Part shown: positions 44,529 through 53,593 of the stretch, piece after piece | How positions within the stretch are numbered: the first letter of the stretch is position 1 | Layout: every line of letters starts with the position of its first letter | Assembly (NCBI GenBank): GCA_002707365.1 | Contig: PAMQ01000013.1 | Span: 23,392-87,391 of the forward strand | DNA length: 64,000 nt | DNA from: Trueperaceae bacterium | Lineage (GTDB): Bacteria; Deinococcota; Deinococci; Deinococcales; Trueperaceae | Reading direction: 5' to 3' | The notes under the pieces: generated by a model | Told to the model about the DNA's origin: nothing | Database searches by the model: none | The model's input: only the letters and a program-made list of their open reading frames with translations | Position numbers and translations under genes: made by a program

Positions 44529-46733
44529 GTGAATGAGCGGTTAGTAGTTCTTGTTCTTGCGGGTATTGCTTTCCTGGGATTGTGGGTTGCCCCGTGGGCG
44601 GCCACTAACCGCGAGACAGGAGCTAGAAGCGCTGTGGTGCTCTTAACTAACCGTTCGATTGACTTCACTGGGCGCACAGAACCAGTTGACGTCCCTGGTC
44701 AGGTGCCTCTATTGATACTAGGATCAATCTGTTTAATAGGCCTTGCTGGGAGTACAGTTCTGGTTGGTAGGACCCGGCAATTTCTATGGCTTGGATTCGG
44801 GGTTGCTACGATTGGCCTTAACGCATGGGGTCTGAATCTTTTTAGTCAAGCTGTAACGGAAGCCCGGATGGGAGCTTTCGTTGAGGTAGTTGAAGATCGG
44901 ATTAAAAATCCTAAAGGTACTACTGATATATTGCGTTTACGAGAAATAGCCGATCGTGCTTATTCTGTACCCCTAAAATATTCCCTTGCAGAAGCTAAAG
45001 AGGCTGGTCTGAATGTTCGTCGGCTTCCGTACAAAAACGGAGGGATGGGCCTATCTGCTTTTCTCATGTTCTTAGCTGGGAGCGTTTCGGTATTCCTTAG
45101 TTTGAGACTTTCTTCTCAGATTAGCGGTGTAATTGATAGAATTATAACAATTACAGCTGTCCCAACTATGTCCATACTATTAGCTTTGGTTGTAGCTGCT
45201 ATTGTGGTGTTGCTGCTACAGCCAACCCCTATAGGTCGCAGTGTTGAAATTTCGAGTCCCTATATGTATTTGGTGGGACGGATAGACACGTTATGGCATG
45301 CCTATCTAACGCTGTTCTCAGACTCGTTAGGGACACTTTCTGGCTTCATGGAAGCGCTGAAGTTTTCTACTCCTCTGATTTTTACAGGCCTGGCAGTAGC
45401 CTTTGGCTTTCAAGCCGGCCTATTCAATATTGGTGCTCCCGGTCAGATGATTATTGGGGCTATTTTTGCAATGTTGATAGGTGTGTATTTACCTGGACCA
45501 AAGATTTTAATTCTTCCTGCAACCGTCATAGCAGCCGCAGTTGGAGGTGGACTGTGGGGAGCTCTACCCGGCTGGCTTAAAGCTCGATTTGGAGCTAGCG
45601 AAGTTATCAATACTATTCTCCTGAATCTTGTCGCGGCGGCATTTTTGCTATTTATTTTGTCTTCGAGTCCCTCCTTTGCGGCTTCCGCTCTCCGGATTAT
45701 CGTTTTCTTTGCGCTGGCAGGGTTATTTATTCTCGCGTTAGCAATTATCCCCATCATCCGGAAGGTTTTTAAGAAAGCTCCGCGGGCAATACTAGGATTA
45801 GTAGGTGTTACGGTTTTGATTGGCACGGTTTTGGTTGGGTTACCACGGGTTGGTGATCAGGTAGTTGTTCTCAACCTACCGTTTAAGGTTGCGGGGTCAG
45901 AACCTAAGTCGCAGGAGGTTAGGGAAGCCGCAAGGTTGCCCCAGTTACCTGAGTTTTTTGGGATTGATGTGCGAGAAACTCCGGGTGTTAATGAGGTAAA
46001 GATCAATGGTGCCTTAGTTATTGGGATAGTGGTAGGACTAGTAATCCTTTTAATTATCACGAAGATGGCTACTCGTATGCCTTGGTTGTTTCGGTTCGCT
46101 ATATCTTGTTTCGCTGGAGTGTTGAGTTTTGGTGTGAGCGCGGCATTTGGACTTACGAAAGCCAGCATTGCTATACCTCCAACAAATCTTAACGCTGCCT
46201 TTCTTATCGCTATAGCATCTGCGGTTTTGATGCAGTACGTCCTGTGGCGAACAAAGTGGGGATACGAACTTAGAGCTGTAGGGGTTTCTCCTGAGGCCGC
46301 AGAATACGGTGGTGTTAGCATTTCTAGGAATACTATACTAGCCATGACGGTGAGTGGCGCGTTCGCTGGTCTTACCGCCTGTCATTATGTTTTGGGTGGC
46401 GCCTTAAATGATTTTTCTTTGCGACAAGCTTTGCCTACCGGCGATGGTTTCGATGGAATTGCGGTAGCCCTATTGGGCGGCAATTCCCCCCTAGGTATAG
46501 TTTTGTCAGCTTTTTTGTTCGGGGTATTAAAGAACGGTGGTTCAGTTCTAAACATTACTTTCCCAGGGTTGACTAGAGATGTTGTCAGCATGATTCTTGC
46601 CTTGGTAGTGCTGTTTATTGCTGCCAAAGGATTTCTTCTTCGCAAGGCTAGCAAAGGGTTGGTTCAGAGATCTTCCAGTCTAGGGAATGCGGGACGAAAA
46701 TCATATCAGGAGAGGTCATCTGGTGAGTCTTGA
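44529..46733 (+). CDS. ABC transporter permease of the nucleoside/simple-sugar type, unusually long
   Basis: A 734-aa polytopic protein. The conserved BPD_transp_2 permease core begins near residue 270 (LIFTGLAVAFGFQAGLFNIGAPGQM) and includes GASEVINTILLNLVAA and, near the end, GVSPEAAEYGGVSISRN and GDGFDGIAVALLGGNSPLG. The first about 200 residues are an extra region with several helices and a soluble loop (TEARMGAFVEVVEDRI). A central loop with two further helices (about 390-500) interrupts the core. Family members are usually about 350 aa. The next gene is the partner permease; no ATPase or binding protein is adjacent. Confidence 0.88.
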   Translation: MNERLVVLVLAGIAFLGLWVAPWAATNRETGARSAVVLLTNRSIDFTGRTEPVDVPGQVPLLILGSICLIGLAGSTVLVGRTRQFLWLGFGVATIGLNAWGLNLFSQAVTEARMGAFVEVVEDRIKNPKGTTDILRLREIADRAYSVPLKYSLAEAKEAGLNVRRLPYKNGGMGLSAFLMFLAGSVSVFLSLRLSSQISGVIDRIITITAVPTMSILLALVVAAIVVLLLQPTPIGRSVEISSPYMYLVGRIDTLWHAYLTLFSDSLGTLSGFMEALKFSTPLIFTGLAVAFGFQAGLFNIGAPGQMIIGAIFAMLIGVYLPGPKILILPATVIAAAVGGGLWGALPGWLKARFGASEVINTILLNLVAAAFLLFILSSSPSFAASALRIIVFFALAGLFILALAIIPIIRKVFKKAPRAILGLVGVTVLIGTVLVGLPRVGDQVVVLNLPFKVAGSEPKSQEVREAARLPQLPEFFGIDVRETPGVNEVKINGALVIGIVVGLVILLIITKMATRMPWLFRFAISCFAGVLSFGVSAAFGLTKASIAIPPTNLNAAFLIAIASAVLMQYVLWRTKWGYELRAVGVSPEAAEYGGVSISRNTILAMTVSGAFAGLTACHYVLGGALNDFSLRQALPTGDGFDGIAVALLGGNSPLGIVLSAFLFGVLKNGGSVLNITFPGLTRDVVSMILALVVLFIAAKGFLLRKASKGLVQRSSSLGNAGRKSYQERSSGES

Positions 46734-47658
46734 CGCAATCCTACTAGTTACTTTAATAGGTTCTACCCTTAGAGCTACAACGCCCCTTCTCCTAGCTGCG
46801 CTCGGTGGGATGTTTAGCGAGCGGTCGGGTGTGGTGAACATTGCCCTTGAGGGCATTATGCTTTTTGGGGCTCTAAGCGCCGCAATAACTGCTCAGTTGA
46901 TTGAGGCCCCGTTTTTGGTAGACAACCCTAATGCCTTCGTGCCTCTGGCTCCAGTAGCTGGCGTTTTAGCGGCTGCAGCAGCGGGGGCCTTAGTCGGGTG
47001 GATACATGCAGTTATATCAATCCGGTATAACGCTGACCAAATAATTACAGCCACTGCAATAAACCTTATGGCAATCGGAATACCTAGACTTATACTGACT
47101 GGGCTTTACGATAATTCCTCGACTAGTGAACCGCTTCGGAATCGGTTACCTGAGTGGGGTTTCGGTGATTTTACCTTAAGTCCCCTTGTTTATTTGGCTT
47201 TTTTGTTGGTACCAATAACCTGGTATGTAATCTTCCGTACCCCCTTTGGCCTAAGATTACGATCTGTGGGAGAGCATCCTGAAGCAGCAGATTCTGTTGG
47301 GATTGACGTACGCCAAATCAGATATTACGCTGTGATACTTTCGGGTGTTTTAGCAGGTCTAGCTGGTGCCTTCTTGTCTATAGGAAATCTTAATCAGTTT
47401 ATTCGGGAGATGGCTGGAGGGAGAGGGTTTATTGCGCTGGCCGCACTAATTTTTGGCAAATGGAATCCGTGGGGTGTTCTTGGCGCAACGCTTCTTTTTG
47501 GGGCTTTTGAGGCGGCAGCTACGTTGTTGGGTGGTACGCAACTTCTTCCACCTACTATAGTCCAAGCTATCCCATTTGTGCTCACCATGCTTGTCTTAGC
47601 TGGTTTCGTCGGACGGGCCATAGCCCCTAAAGCTATCGGAAAGCCTTTCGAGAAGTAG
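46723..47658 (+). CDS. Partner ABC transporter permease of the nucleoside/simple-sugar type
   Basis: About 311 aa, BPD_transp_2 family: TPLLLAALGGMFSERSGVVNIALEGIML, YNADQIITATAINLMAIGIP, GEHPEAADSVGIDV and GRGFIALAALIFGKWNPWG. I take GTG 46723, with AGGAGAGG seven bases upstream and an 11-nt overlap with the first permease, over an earlier in-frame ATG at 46687. It forms the heterodimeric channel of a YufP/YufQ-like importer with the preceding gene. Confidence 0.9.
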   Translation: MSLDAILLVTLIGSTLRATTPLLLAALGGMFSERSGVVNIALEGIMLFGALSAAITAQLIEAPFLVDNPNAFVPLAPVAGVLAAAAAGALVGWIHAVISIRYNADQIITATAINLMAIGIPRLILTGLYDNSSTSEPLRNRLPEWGFGDFTLSPLVYLAFLLVPITWYVIFRTPFGLRLRSVGEHPEAADSVGIDVRQIRYYAVILSGVLAGLAGAFLSIGNLNQFIREMAGGRGFIALAALIFGKWNPWGVLGATLLFGAFEAAATLLGGTQLLPPTIVQAIPFVLTMLVLAGFVGRAIAPKAIGKPFEK

Positions 47659-47979
47659 GCTACTTTGATACTTTTCTGGCCTTTTTGCCACTGGGGTATC
47701 GGCCATGCTGTTTAAAAAGTATCGCCAGGTGTTATATACCTTGTTCAAACGAGAAAGTTTGGGGTCTTGGGGGCAATGCACAAGTAAGGAAAAAGGTTCG
47801 CAGCCCATCTAGCTTAGAATCGATTATTTGATTTAACGTAATCGGGCTGTTTGGTATAGAGCGTGATGCACTTTTTCTCCTGCGAAATCTCTTTTGGCCG
47901 TAGGCCAGCCTGCGATCTGGTTCGTGAGAGGGTATATTTATCAAACTGCGCTACTCGGAAGAATATTTAAGGAGGTAGC
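47659..47979. other. 321-bp spacer before ruvA
   Basis: No gene seen. The only landmark is the strong GGAGG at 47971-47975 serving the TTG start of ruvA. Confidence 0.4.
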
Positions 47980-48573
47980 TTGATAAAATTTGTTGAAGGT
48001 ACCGTTTCGGAGCTGTCAGATGAGAGCGTTGTTGTTGAGGTTGGGCCTATAGGCTTAGAGGTATATGTGCCGAAAACGATCCTTATCGGTCTTCGGTTGG
48101 GTAGTTTGGTCCGTCTCTATACACATTTGGTAGTCCGTGATGATGGTTGGACGCTCTATGGGTTTCCTGATAATGTTTTGCTCAATATGTTTAAACAATT
48201 AATTAGCGTGTCTGGAGTTGGCCCTAAACTGGGGCTTGCTATGCTGTCTACCCTCGAGGCAAATGTAATCGGGACTGCTATCCTTCAGAAAGACTCTGAG
48301 CTCCTCTCCAGCGCCCCTGGTATTGGGAAAAGAACGGCTGAGCGTATTGTGTTGGAATTAGAGCATAAGGTTGCTGAATTCCCACTCAAAAGTAAGGATC
48401 AAAAACCGAGCGGAACCGTACGCAGTCAGGCCAGCGTGGATGCTATCGAAGCTCTAGTTGCTTTGGGATATAGAGAGGCTAACGTTAAGGCGGTTGTCGC
48501 TGAGTTGGCAATCACTAAGCCACAAGAATCAGCCGAAGGTCTTATTAGAAAAAGCTTGGGCAAACTCCGCTAG
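47980..48573 (+). CDS. ruvA: Holliday junction DNA helicase subunit RuvA
   Basis: RuvA binds four-way junctions and loads RuvB. The 197-aa protein has the N-terminal OB domain (MIKFVEGTVSELSDESVVVEV), two helix-hairpin-helix motifs (ISVSGVGPKLGLAML and LLSSAPGIGKRTAERIVLEL), and a C-terminal domain III (ASVDAIEALVALGYREANV) that contacts RuvB. TTG start with GGAGG five bases upstream. No ruvB or ruvC is adjacent. Confidence 0.95.
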   Translation: MIKFVEGTVSELSDESVVVEVGPIGLEVYVPKTILIGLRLGSLVRLYTHLVVRDDGWTLYGFPDNVLLNMFKQLISVSGVGPKLGLAMLSTLEANVIGTAILQKDSELLSSAPGIGKRTAERIVLELEHKVAEFPLKSKDQKPSGTVRSQASVDAIEALVALGYREANVKAVVAELAITKPQESAEGLIRKSLGKLR

Positions 48574-48868
48574 AGGACGAATTAGGAAATTCGTAGTGGA
48601 ACAGGTTTTTGGCGTTCCTGTTACGGAGTGCGAAGTATTCGGTATTTTTCGTAAAGGTTAGTAATTTTTATCGGGTTGGGACCTAATGTTCACATAGGCC
48701 GAATCGATTGGTTGTAATTCCGTGGTGAATCCTAGGCTACTACCGAAAAACCTGGCATATGGGACAAACACTGCCCTTATAGGGCTAACAAAACTTTGAT
48801 TTTTAAAGATTGCGATGAAGAATAAAACACAAAAGTGCTTCAAAGTCTAAGAACCACTAGATCGTGAT

Positions 48869-49810
48869 CTAACCCGAGAAAACCCTTAGCAACCGCATGC
48901 GTCCGTTTGAAGGTTCTGCCACAGCAACCAAATGTCCATTTGGGCTAATTAAGCTGTGACGCTCATTCTTTTGCAGAGGCAGTCGTTGTCCCTTTAGTAC
49001 GCGTAACGTTTCATCTTCTTCTAACTGGACCACTGGATATGGAAGAGCATTAACTAAACTTAAGCCCTGGTCTGATTTTAGATTTAGCGGTGATACAGCC
49101 TGTGTTAGCGTGAAGTGTCCGGCCTGAGTGCGGAGCAGGCCACTTAGGTGGGAAGGTATTTTTAGAATAGAGCCGAGATCACGAGCAAAGCCCCTTGCAT
49201 AGGTTCCAGCGCTGACTTCTAAATCGAATATAGCTGTCGGGAAATTCCCGAGCGATTTAGCTGTATTAAACGCAAATCCATGATCGGCCGGACGCCAATG
49301 ACCATTTTGATCGGGTGAGAAAAATTTAGGCAGAACTGAGTGACCACTATAGAAGCCAATCAACGTGATGGTGTGGTATTGAGCTGGCCGGGGAGCATGA
49401 TTGATTGTTTGGCCTTTGCGGGCTGACCGGTAACTGGGTACCCCTTTCTGTTTTATCGCTGAAAATTGTGGGGGCACCTGGTGTTCTAGAGAAAGGAAGT
49501 ATCCCAGTGAGTCTTTTATGGCGTCGGTGGTGATGTGTTCTGCGCTAGCCCTATCTAATATGGGTCCCTCGGCGTCGAGAGTCAATGTGCTAGCCCCGAA
49601 AGCTACGCTAGCTAAATAACGCTTCGTAGTAAGGCTGAGGAAAGGCGATAGCTTGGTAGCTTGTCCCGCAAGGAGGATTAGGACGCCAGTTGCAAGAGGA
49701 TCCAGAGTTCCAGCGTGCCCTACCTTTTTTACGGCTAAAGCTTGGCTTCCCAAGTTTACTGTTTTCCTCGACGTCAAACCCAACGGTTTATTTAATACAA
49801 AAACCGACAT
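48869..49810 (-). CDS. truB: tRNA pseudouridine-55 synthase
   Basis: Makes pseudouridine 55 in the T loop of tRNAs. The 313-aa enzyme opens VLNKPLGLTSRKTVN and has the catalytic-Asp motif GHAGTLDPLATGVL (Asp at about residue 38), KRYLASVAFGASTLTLDAEG, FSAIKQKGVPSYRSARKG (family FSAxKxxGxxxYxxAR) and SAGTYARGFARDLG. Its T-loop function is independent of the decayed truD. Confidence 0.95.
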   Translation of the reverse strand: MSVFVLNKPLGLTSRKTVNLGSQALAVKKVGHAGTLDPLATGVLILLAGQATKLSPFLSLTTKRYLASVAFGASTLTLDAEGPILDRASAEHITTDAIKDSLGYFLSLEHQVPPQFSAIKQKGVPSYRSARKGQTINHAPRPAQYHTITLIGFYSGHSVLPKFFSPDQNGHWRPADHGFAFNTAKSLGNFPTAIFDLEVSAGTYARGFARDLGSILKIPSHLSGLLRTQAGHFTLTQAVSPLNLKSDQGLSLVNALPYPVVQLEEDETLRVLKGQRLPLQKNERHSLISPNGHLVAVAEPSNGRMRLLRVFSG

Positions 49811-50247
49811 GATGACTTATTCTATGATTGTATTGAGTTTTAATACAGTTTTTGGAAAAAGGTTCGCCGTTTTTTGCGCACTGGAAAAAACTTGGTGGAT
49901 ATTTGGTTGGAATCGGTTCGCTGAAGCGAAGTCGGTTGGTACGTTGTCAATACGATAATGGATTAGATAATTAGGTTTAAATAGTGTGGGGTTGTACTTT
50001 TTGTTCAACGAGATTGTTCTTTCCAACCCAGTCGATTGATTTCTTGGGCTTCGACAAAAGGCCCTTAAAACAAATAATGAGGCTAAGAAATTTAAGTTTA
50101 AGTAAAGGTTGTTGACCAATTGTCCCAACCAAAAGTAGACAACAACACTATGAAGATTATCTTAATGTTTAGTTACAAACAATTAAGGGATGGTTGTTAC
50201 CATACCCTAATGAGGCAACAAGATTTCTGCCAGGTAAGTAGACTACG
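49811..50247. other. 437-bp AT-rich spacer
   Basis: An open minus-strand frame of 103 codons exists at 49817-50128, but it has an unusual Asn-rich composition, no clear ribosome-binding site and no recognisable family, so I do not call it a gene. Promoters for truB (minus) and the two-component operon (plus) should lie here. Confidence 0.35.
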
Positions 50248-50634
50248 ATGTTAATCCCTATCGGGCTAGTGCTTTTGTTAGGTCAGGCTCCCATTCTTCC
50301 CGTAACAATTGAATCTGGGAGTGAGGTACGTCTCGTATCCGTAGATCTGTTGCGTGTATATGCTACTGGTCGGGTCGTAGAAAGACGCCTAGAGATGTTT
50401 GGGAGGCTCCCTCCTGGACAACAACTTAGGCTCCTGATATTTTCAATGGAACAAGACAAACAATCTGGGGGAGAGACGGGTGTTCTTGGTAGCGCCTTAA
50501 CTGGGATAGTGGACGCTGACGGAAGAAGTATTTTAGTCATCGTAAAAGAGGGCCACGGCGCTGTAGATTTTGGCGCATGGCTTCAAAAACAATTCGGCAT
50601 AAGTATGACGTTTAGTGCGAGAGAAAGTCCGTGA
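50248..50634 (+). CDS. Small secreted hypothetical protein, first gene of a two-component operon
   Basis: A 128-aa protein with a short N-terminal hydrophobic segment (IPIGLVLLLGQAPILPV) that may be a signal or anchor, then a soluble alpha/beta part (VRLVSVDLLRVYATGRVVERRL ... GVLGSALTGIVDADGRSILVIV). No family recognised. The last four bases (GTGA) overlap the response regulator start, so translation is coupled; it may sense or modulate the downstream kinase (inference). Confidence 0.7.
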   Translation: MLIPIGLVLLLGQAPILPVTIESGSEVRLVSVDLLRVYATGRVVERRLEMFGRLPPGQQLRLLIFSMEQDKQSGGETGVLGSALTGIVDADGRSILVIVKEGHGAVDFGAWLQKQFGISMTFSARESP

Positions 50635-51308
50635 TACCCATTGACAGGCGCAAAATTATCATTGTGGAGGATGACCAAGATATTAGCCGACTTCTGAAAT
50701 TAGAATTAGAGGAAAGCGGGTTTCACGTTGATACTTTTGAAACAGGAATTCGTGGCCTTTTAGCGATTCGGGAAGAGCAACCAGATTTAGTTATCCTAGA
50801 CCTTGGGTTGCCTGATCTGAGTGGAGCGGAAATCGCACGGCGGGTCCGCAGCACTAGTGAAATTCCCATCATTATCCTTACTGCTGCACATGACCTCGGC
50901 ACTAAAGTAGAAATGCTTAATCATGGAGCCGACGACTACTTGGCTAAACCCTTTCACATAAGCGAACTTGTTGCCCGTGTAAACGTGCAACTTCGGAAAC
51001 GGACAAACACGAGTGTGAAAAAGCTTGGCGATCTGTCGGTAGATGAAATAAGTCGGCAGGTATTTTGCGGTTCTAAGGAAGTTAGGTTATCGCCTAGAGA
51101 GTTCCAATTAATAACTTATCTCTGTAGTAAACCGGGTCGTGTTTACAGTCGGGAGGAGATAGAGAAGAATGTTTGGGGACCTGAGTTGCCGCAATCAAGT
51201 AATGTGGTGGATGTGCACATTGCCAACATTAGGGGAAAGCTTCGTCAAGCAGGTGGCTTTGGTGTGATACGTACTGTCCGTGGAATTGGTTACGCGGTTA
51301 AGGGTTGA
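50631..51308 (+). CDS. OmpR-family response regulator
   Basis: A 225-aa regulator. The receiver domain has VEDDQD (acidic pocket), LVILDLGLPDLSG with the phospho-acceptor Asp at about 57, ILTAAHD and LAKPF. The C-terminal winged-helix DNA-binding domain has LSPREFQLITYLCSKPGRVYSREEI and the closing IRTVRGIGYAVKG. GTG start overlapping the upstream gene by 4 nt; the kinase follows after 57 bp. Confidence 0.94.
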   Translation: MIPIDRRKIIIVEDDQDISRLLKLELEESGFHVDTFETGIRGLLAIREEQPDLVILDLGLPDLSGAEIARRVRSTSEIPIIILTAAHDLGTKVEMLNHGADDYLAKPFHISELVARVNVQLRKRTNTSVKKLGDLSVDEISRQVFCGSKEVRLSPREFQLITYLCSKPGRVYSREEIEKNVWGPELPQSSNVVDVHIANIRGKLRQAGGFGVIRTVRGIGYAVKG

Positions 51309-51365
51309 TAAGCAGTTTCCGGGACTGAAGCTGTCAGCAGCCGAAGAAGGCTAATAAGGTCGGGA

Positions 51366-52670
51366 ATGCCTTTGAGGTGGCGGGTGGCTATTCTCGGAAG
51401 TTTCACGATAGCGGTTTTAAGCGTGTTGGCCTCCTTGTCGTCATTCTGGATAGTTAGTTCGGTTTTGCGCGGCGATGAACAGAGGGCTCTTAGGCGTGAT
51501 GTTAAGAAAGTAGTTGAAGTGTATGCGGGAAACAAGGAGACGGAGGAATACCTCACGGGACCAACAGGGAGAGTCGCAGTCCAACTTTACGATTCGGTAG
51601 GTACTCTTTTCGTTGGTTCCAGCCCAGCTTTTGAGCGTTCAACTGCTGCTCTTCCACGAGAGATCGTACTGGCTGCGATGATTCAGGCCCAGGACTGGCA
51701 AGGGAAGATCGAAGGGACCCGCGTCCAAGTTGCTCTTGCCCCATTCGACATGGGGGTTGTTGCCGTGATTAGTGATATGTCTTATATCGGCAATGTAATT
51801 AGGCGAATTGGACTAGTACTACTTTTTACAGCGTTGTCACTTGTGGTTTTGAGCGGCGTGATTGGATACTGGGTGGCTGGTCTAGCGATTAAACCGATCA
51901 CTAGCTTGGCTAGGGTAGCAGCCAAAATGGGGCCTATGCGGTTAGCTCCTGTCGGGTATGAAGGGCCAGATGACGAAGTTGGGGAATTAAGCCAGGTATT
52001 AAATGCACTTATTGCTCGGCTTAAGGTTTCGATTGATGGCCAAAGAGAATTTCTTGCTGAGACTAGCCATGAATTGAGGACCCCCCTTACAAGCCTTAAA
52101 GGGTTTTTAGTTCGTGCTTTACGTCATTCAAATTCCGAACAAGAAAATGATCTTCGCGATGCGAGCCGGATAGCTGATGGGATGGCACGTCTGGTGGAAG
52201 ATTTACTAGAGCTATCCAGGGGAGAATTGCTTCAAGGTAACGCACCTTCTTTTGTTCAGCCGTTGCAGGATATTCTACAACCAGTAGCGGCGGAATTTCC
52301 GGGTCTTCGTGTCACTGGTAATTCTGAAGTCGGTGTGGTCGGGGATGCAGATCGCCTTCGGCAACTTATTAGAAATCTGGCAGCCAATGCGCTAAGAGCG
52401 GTGGGAGATCCCACTCGGGTTGTATTACACCTACAAACCGATGAGGACAAGGTTATTTTAAGAGTTTGTGATGATGGTCCTGGAATTCCAGAAGAGATTC
52501 AACCTTATATTTTCAAGAAGTTTTACAAAGGAGCCGGTGGTGGCGTTGGGTTAGGACTGGCTATTGCCCAACAGATTGCTAAGCAGCACGGTGCGGAAAT
52601 TAAAGTGAAAAGCCGAGCGGGGGAGACAATATTTTCCGTATTCCTAACGGCCGTAAGTAGAGGAAGTTAA
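51366..52670 (+). CDS. HAMP-domain sensor histidine kinase
   Basis: A 434-aa membrane kinase with a transmembrane helix near 10-32 and another near 148-175. An extracytoplasmic sensor of about 115 residues lies between them. A HAMP region (LAIKPITSLARVAAKMG) is followed by the H box FLAETSHELRTPLTSLKGFL, N box RNLAANALRA, G1 VCDDGPGIPEE and G2 GGVGLGLAIAQQIAKQHGA. It is the cognate partner of the adjacent OmpR-type regulator. The stimulus is unknown. Confidence 0.94.
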   Translation: MPLRWRVAILGSFTIAVLSVLASLSSFWIVSSVLRGDEQRALRRDVKKVVEVYAGNKETEEYLTGPTGRVAVQLYDSVGTLFVGSSPAFERSTAALPREIVLAAMIQAQDWQGKIEGTRVQVALAPFDMGVVAVISDMSYIGNVIRRIGLVLLFTALSLVVLSGVIGYWVAGLAIKPITSLARVAAKMGPMRLAPVGYEGPDDEVGELSQVLNALIARLKVSIDGQREFLAETSHELRTPLTSLKGFLVRALRHSNSEQENDLRDASRIADGMARLVEDLLELSRGELLQGNAPSFVQPLQDILQPVAAEFPGLRVTGNSEVGVVGDADRLRQLIRNLAANALRAVGDPTRVVLHLQTDEDKVILRVCDDGPGIPEEIQPYIFKKFYKGAGGGVGLGLAIAQQIAKQHGAEIKVKSRAGETIFSVFLTAVSRGS

Positions 52671-52994
52671 AAAAGGATCGAAATTTCTGCACAATCGTAA
52701 ATTTGGTTAATACCTTATATTTCTAAAAAATGGAACTAACGGTTGTGGGTACATTTCGAATACGAGCCCAAAAAGATAAGTTCGTGTCACCATAATTGCT
52801 CGCAGACGTTCCGTGGATATGTTCGCTCCGCGATTAAAGCCGTTTGCGTCACACGGAAATATTTTCAAGAGTCATTGTTTGTATTCCAAGGTGCCGAAAA
52901 GCAATGCTGAGAGGAAACAAAATGGCAACATGAAAGGACTCTTAATAGAAGAGGTACTTCTAAGGCATACCGGTTGACTGGTAAACTACCGCCC
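52671..52994. other. 324-bp AT-rich spacer before dcd
   Basis: No gene seen. The start of dcd lacks a good Shine-Dalgarno, so its transcript may be short-leadered, as is common in Deinococcota. Confidence 0.35.
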
Positions 52995-53543
52995 ATGAGC
53001 ATTAGACCAGATTGGTGGATTCGCGAAAGGGCCCTGGAGGGCATGATCGAACCTTTCGAAGAAAACTTGGTTCGGGAAGGCGTCATTAGTTACGGGTTAT
53101 CGAGCTTTGGGTATGATCTTCGGGCGGCTCCTGAGTGGGCTATTTTTGTGAACGCCTTTAATACGGTTGTAGATCCAAAAAAATTCGATACTGATAGCCT
53201 CATTGAGCTATCCGACGAAGAATGTATCATTCCCCCTAACTCTTTCGTTCTTACCCGCTCTGTCGAGTACCTTAGGATTCCAGATAATGTGATGGTTGTA
53301 GCGCTAGGTAAGAGTTCGTACGCCCGGTGTGGAATTGTGGCCAACGTGACGCCCCTAGAGCCTGGTTGGGAGGGTCATGTAACTCTGGAGCTATCTAACA
53401 CGACTCCACTACCGGCGAAGGTATATGCCAATGAAGGAATAGTTCAATTATTATTTTTTCAAGGGGAGAGGCCAGAGGTAACCTACGGTGATCGTAAAGG
53501 CAAGTATCAGGGACAGACTGGGGTTACCCTTCCTCGCCTATGA
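52995..53543 (+). CDS. dcd: dCTP deaminase
   Basis: Converts dCTP to dUTP (or directly to dUMP in bifunctional forms). The 182-aa protein begins [13 protein letters not shown] like its relatives, so I take ATG 52995 rather than TTG 52974. It shows [54 protein letters not shown], which holds the catalytic region, and [13 protein letters not shown] at the end. It is convergent with mltG. Confidence 0.94.
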   Translation: MSIRPDWWIRERALEGMIEPFEENLVREGVISYGLSSFGYDLRAAPEWAIFVNAFNTVVDPKKFDTDSLIELSDEECIIPPNSFVLTRSVEYLRIPDNVMVVALGKSSYARCGIVANVTPLEPGWEGHVTLELSNTTPLPAKVYANEGIVQLLFFQGERPEVTYGDRKGKYQGQTGVTLPRL

Positions 53544-53593
53544 AATATCTTTAGTGAATCGGTACGATAATTTGTTACCTGCGAGAAGAGATA

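Noticed and set aside
45443..46345. Open minus-strand frames inside the ABC permease gene
   Set aside because: They mirror the plus-strand hydrophobic codons and are antisense shadows of a clearly conserved permease.
48600..48622. AACAGG/CCTGTT hairpin after ruvA as a terminator
   Set aside because: Six-base stem, 11-nt loop and no T-run; too weak to call.
49817..50128. 103-codon minus-strand frame upstream of truB
   Set aside because: Low-complexity AT-rich composition, no ribosome-binding site, no motif; more likely an open stretch in a spacer.
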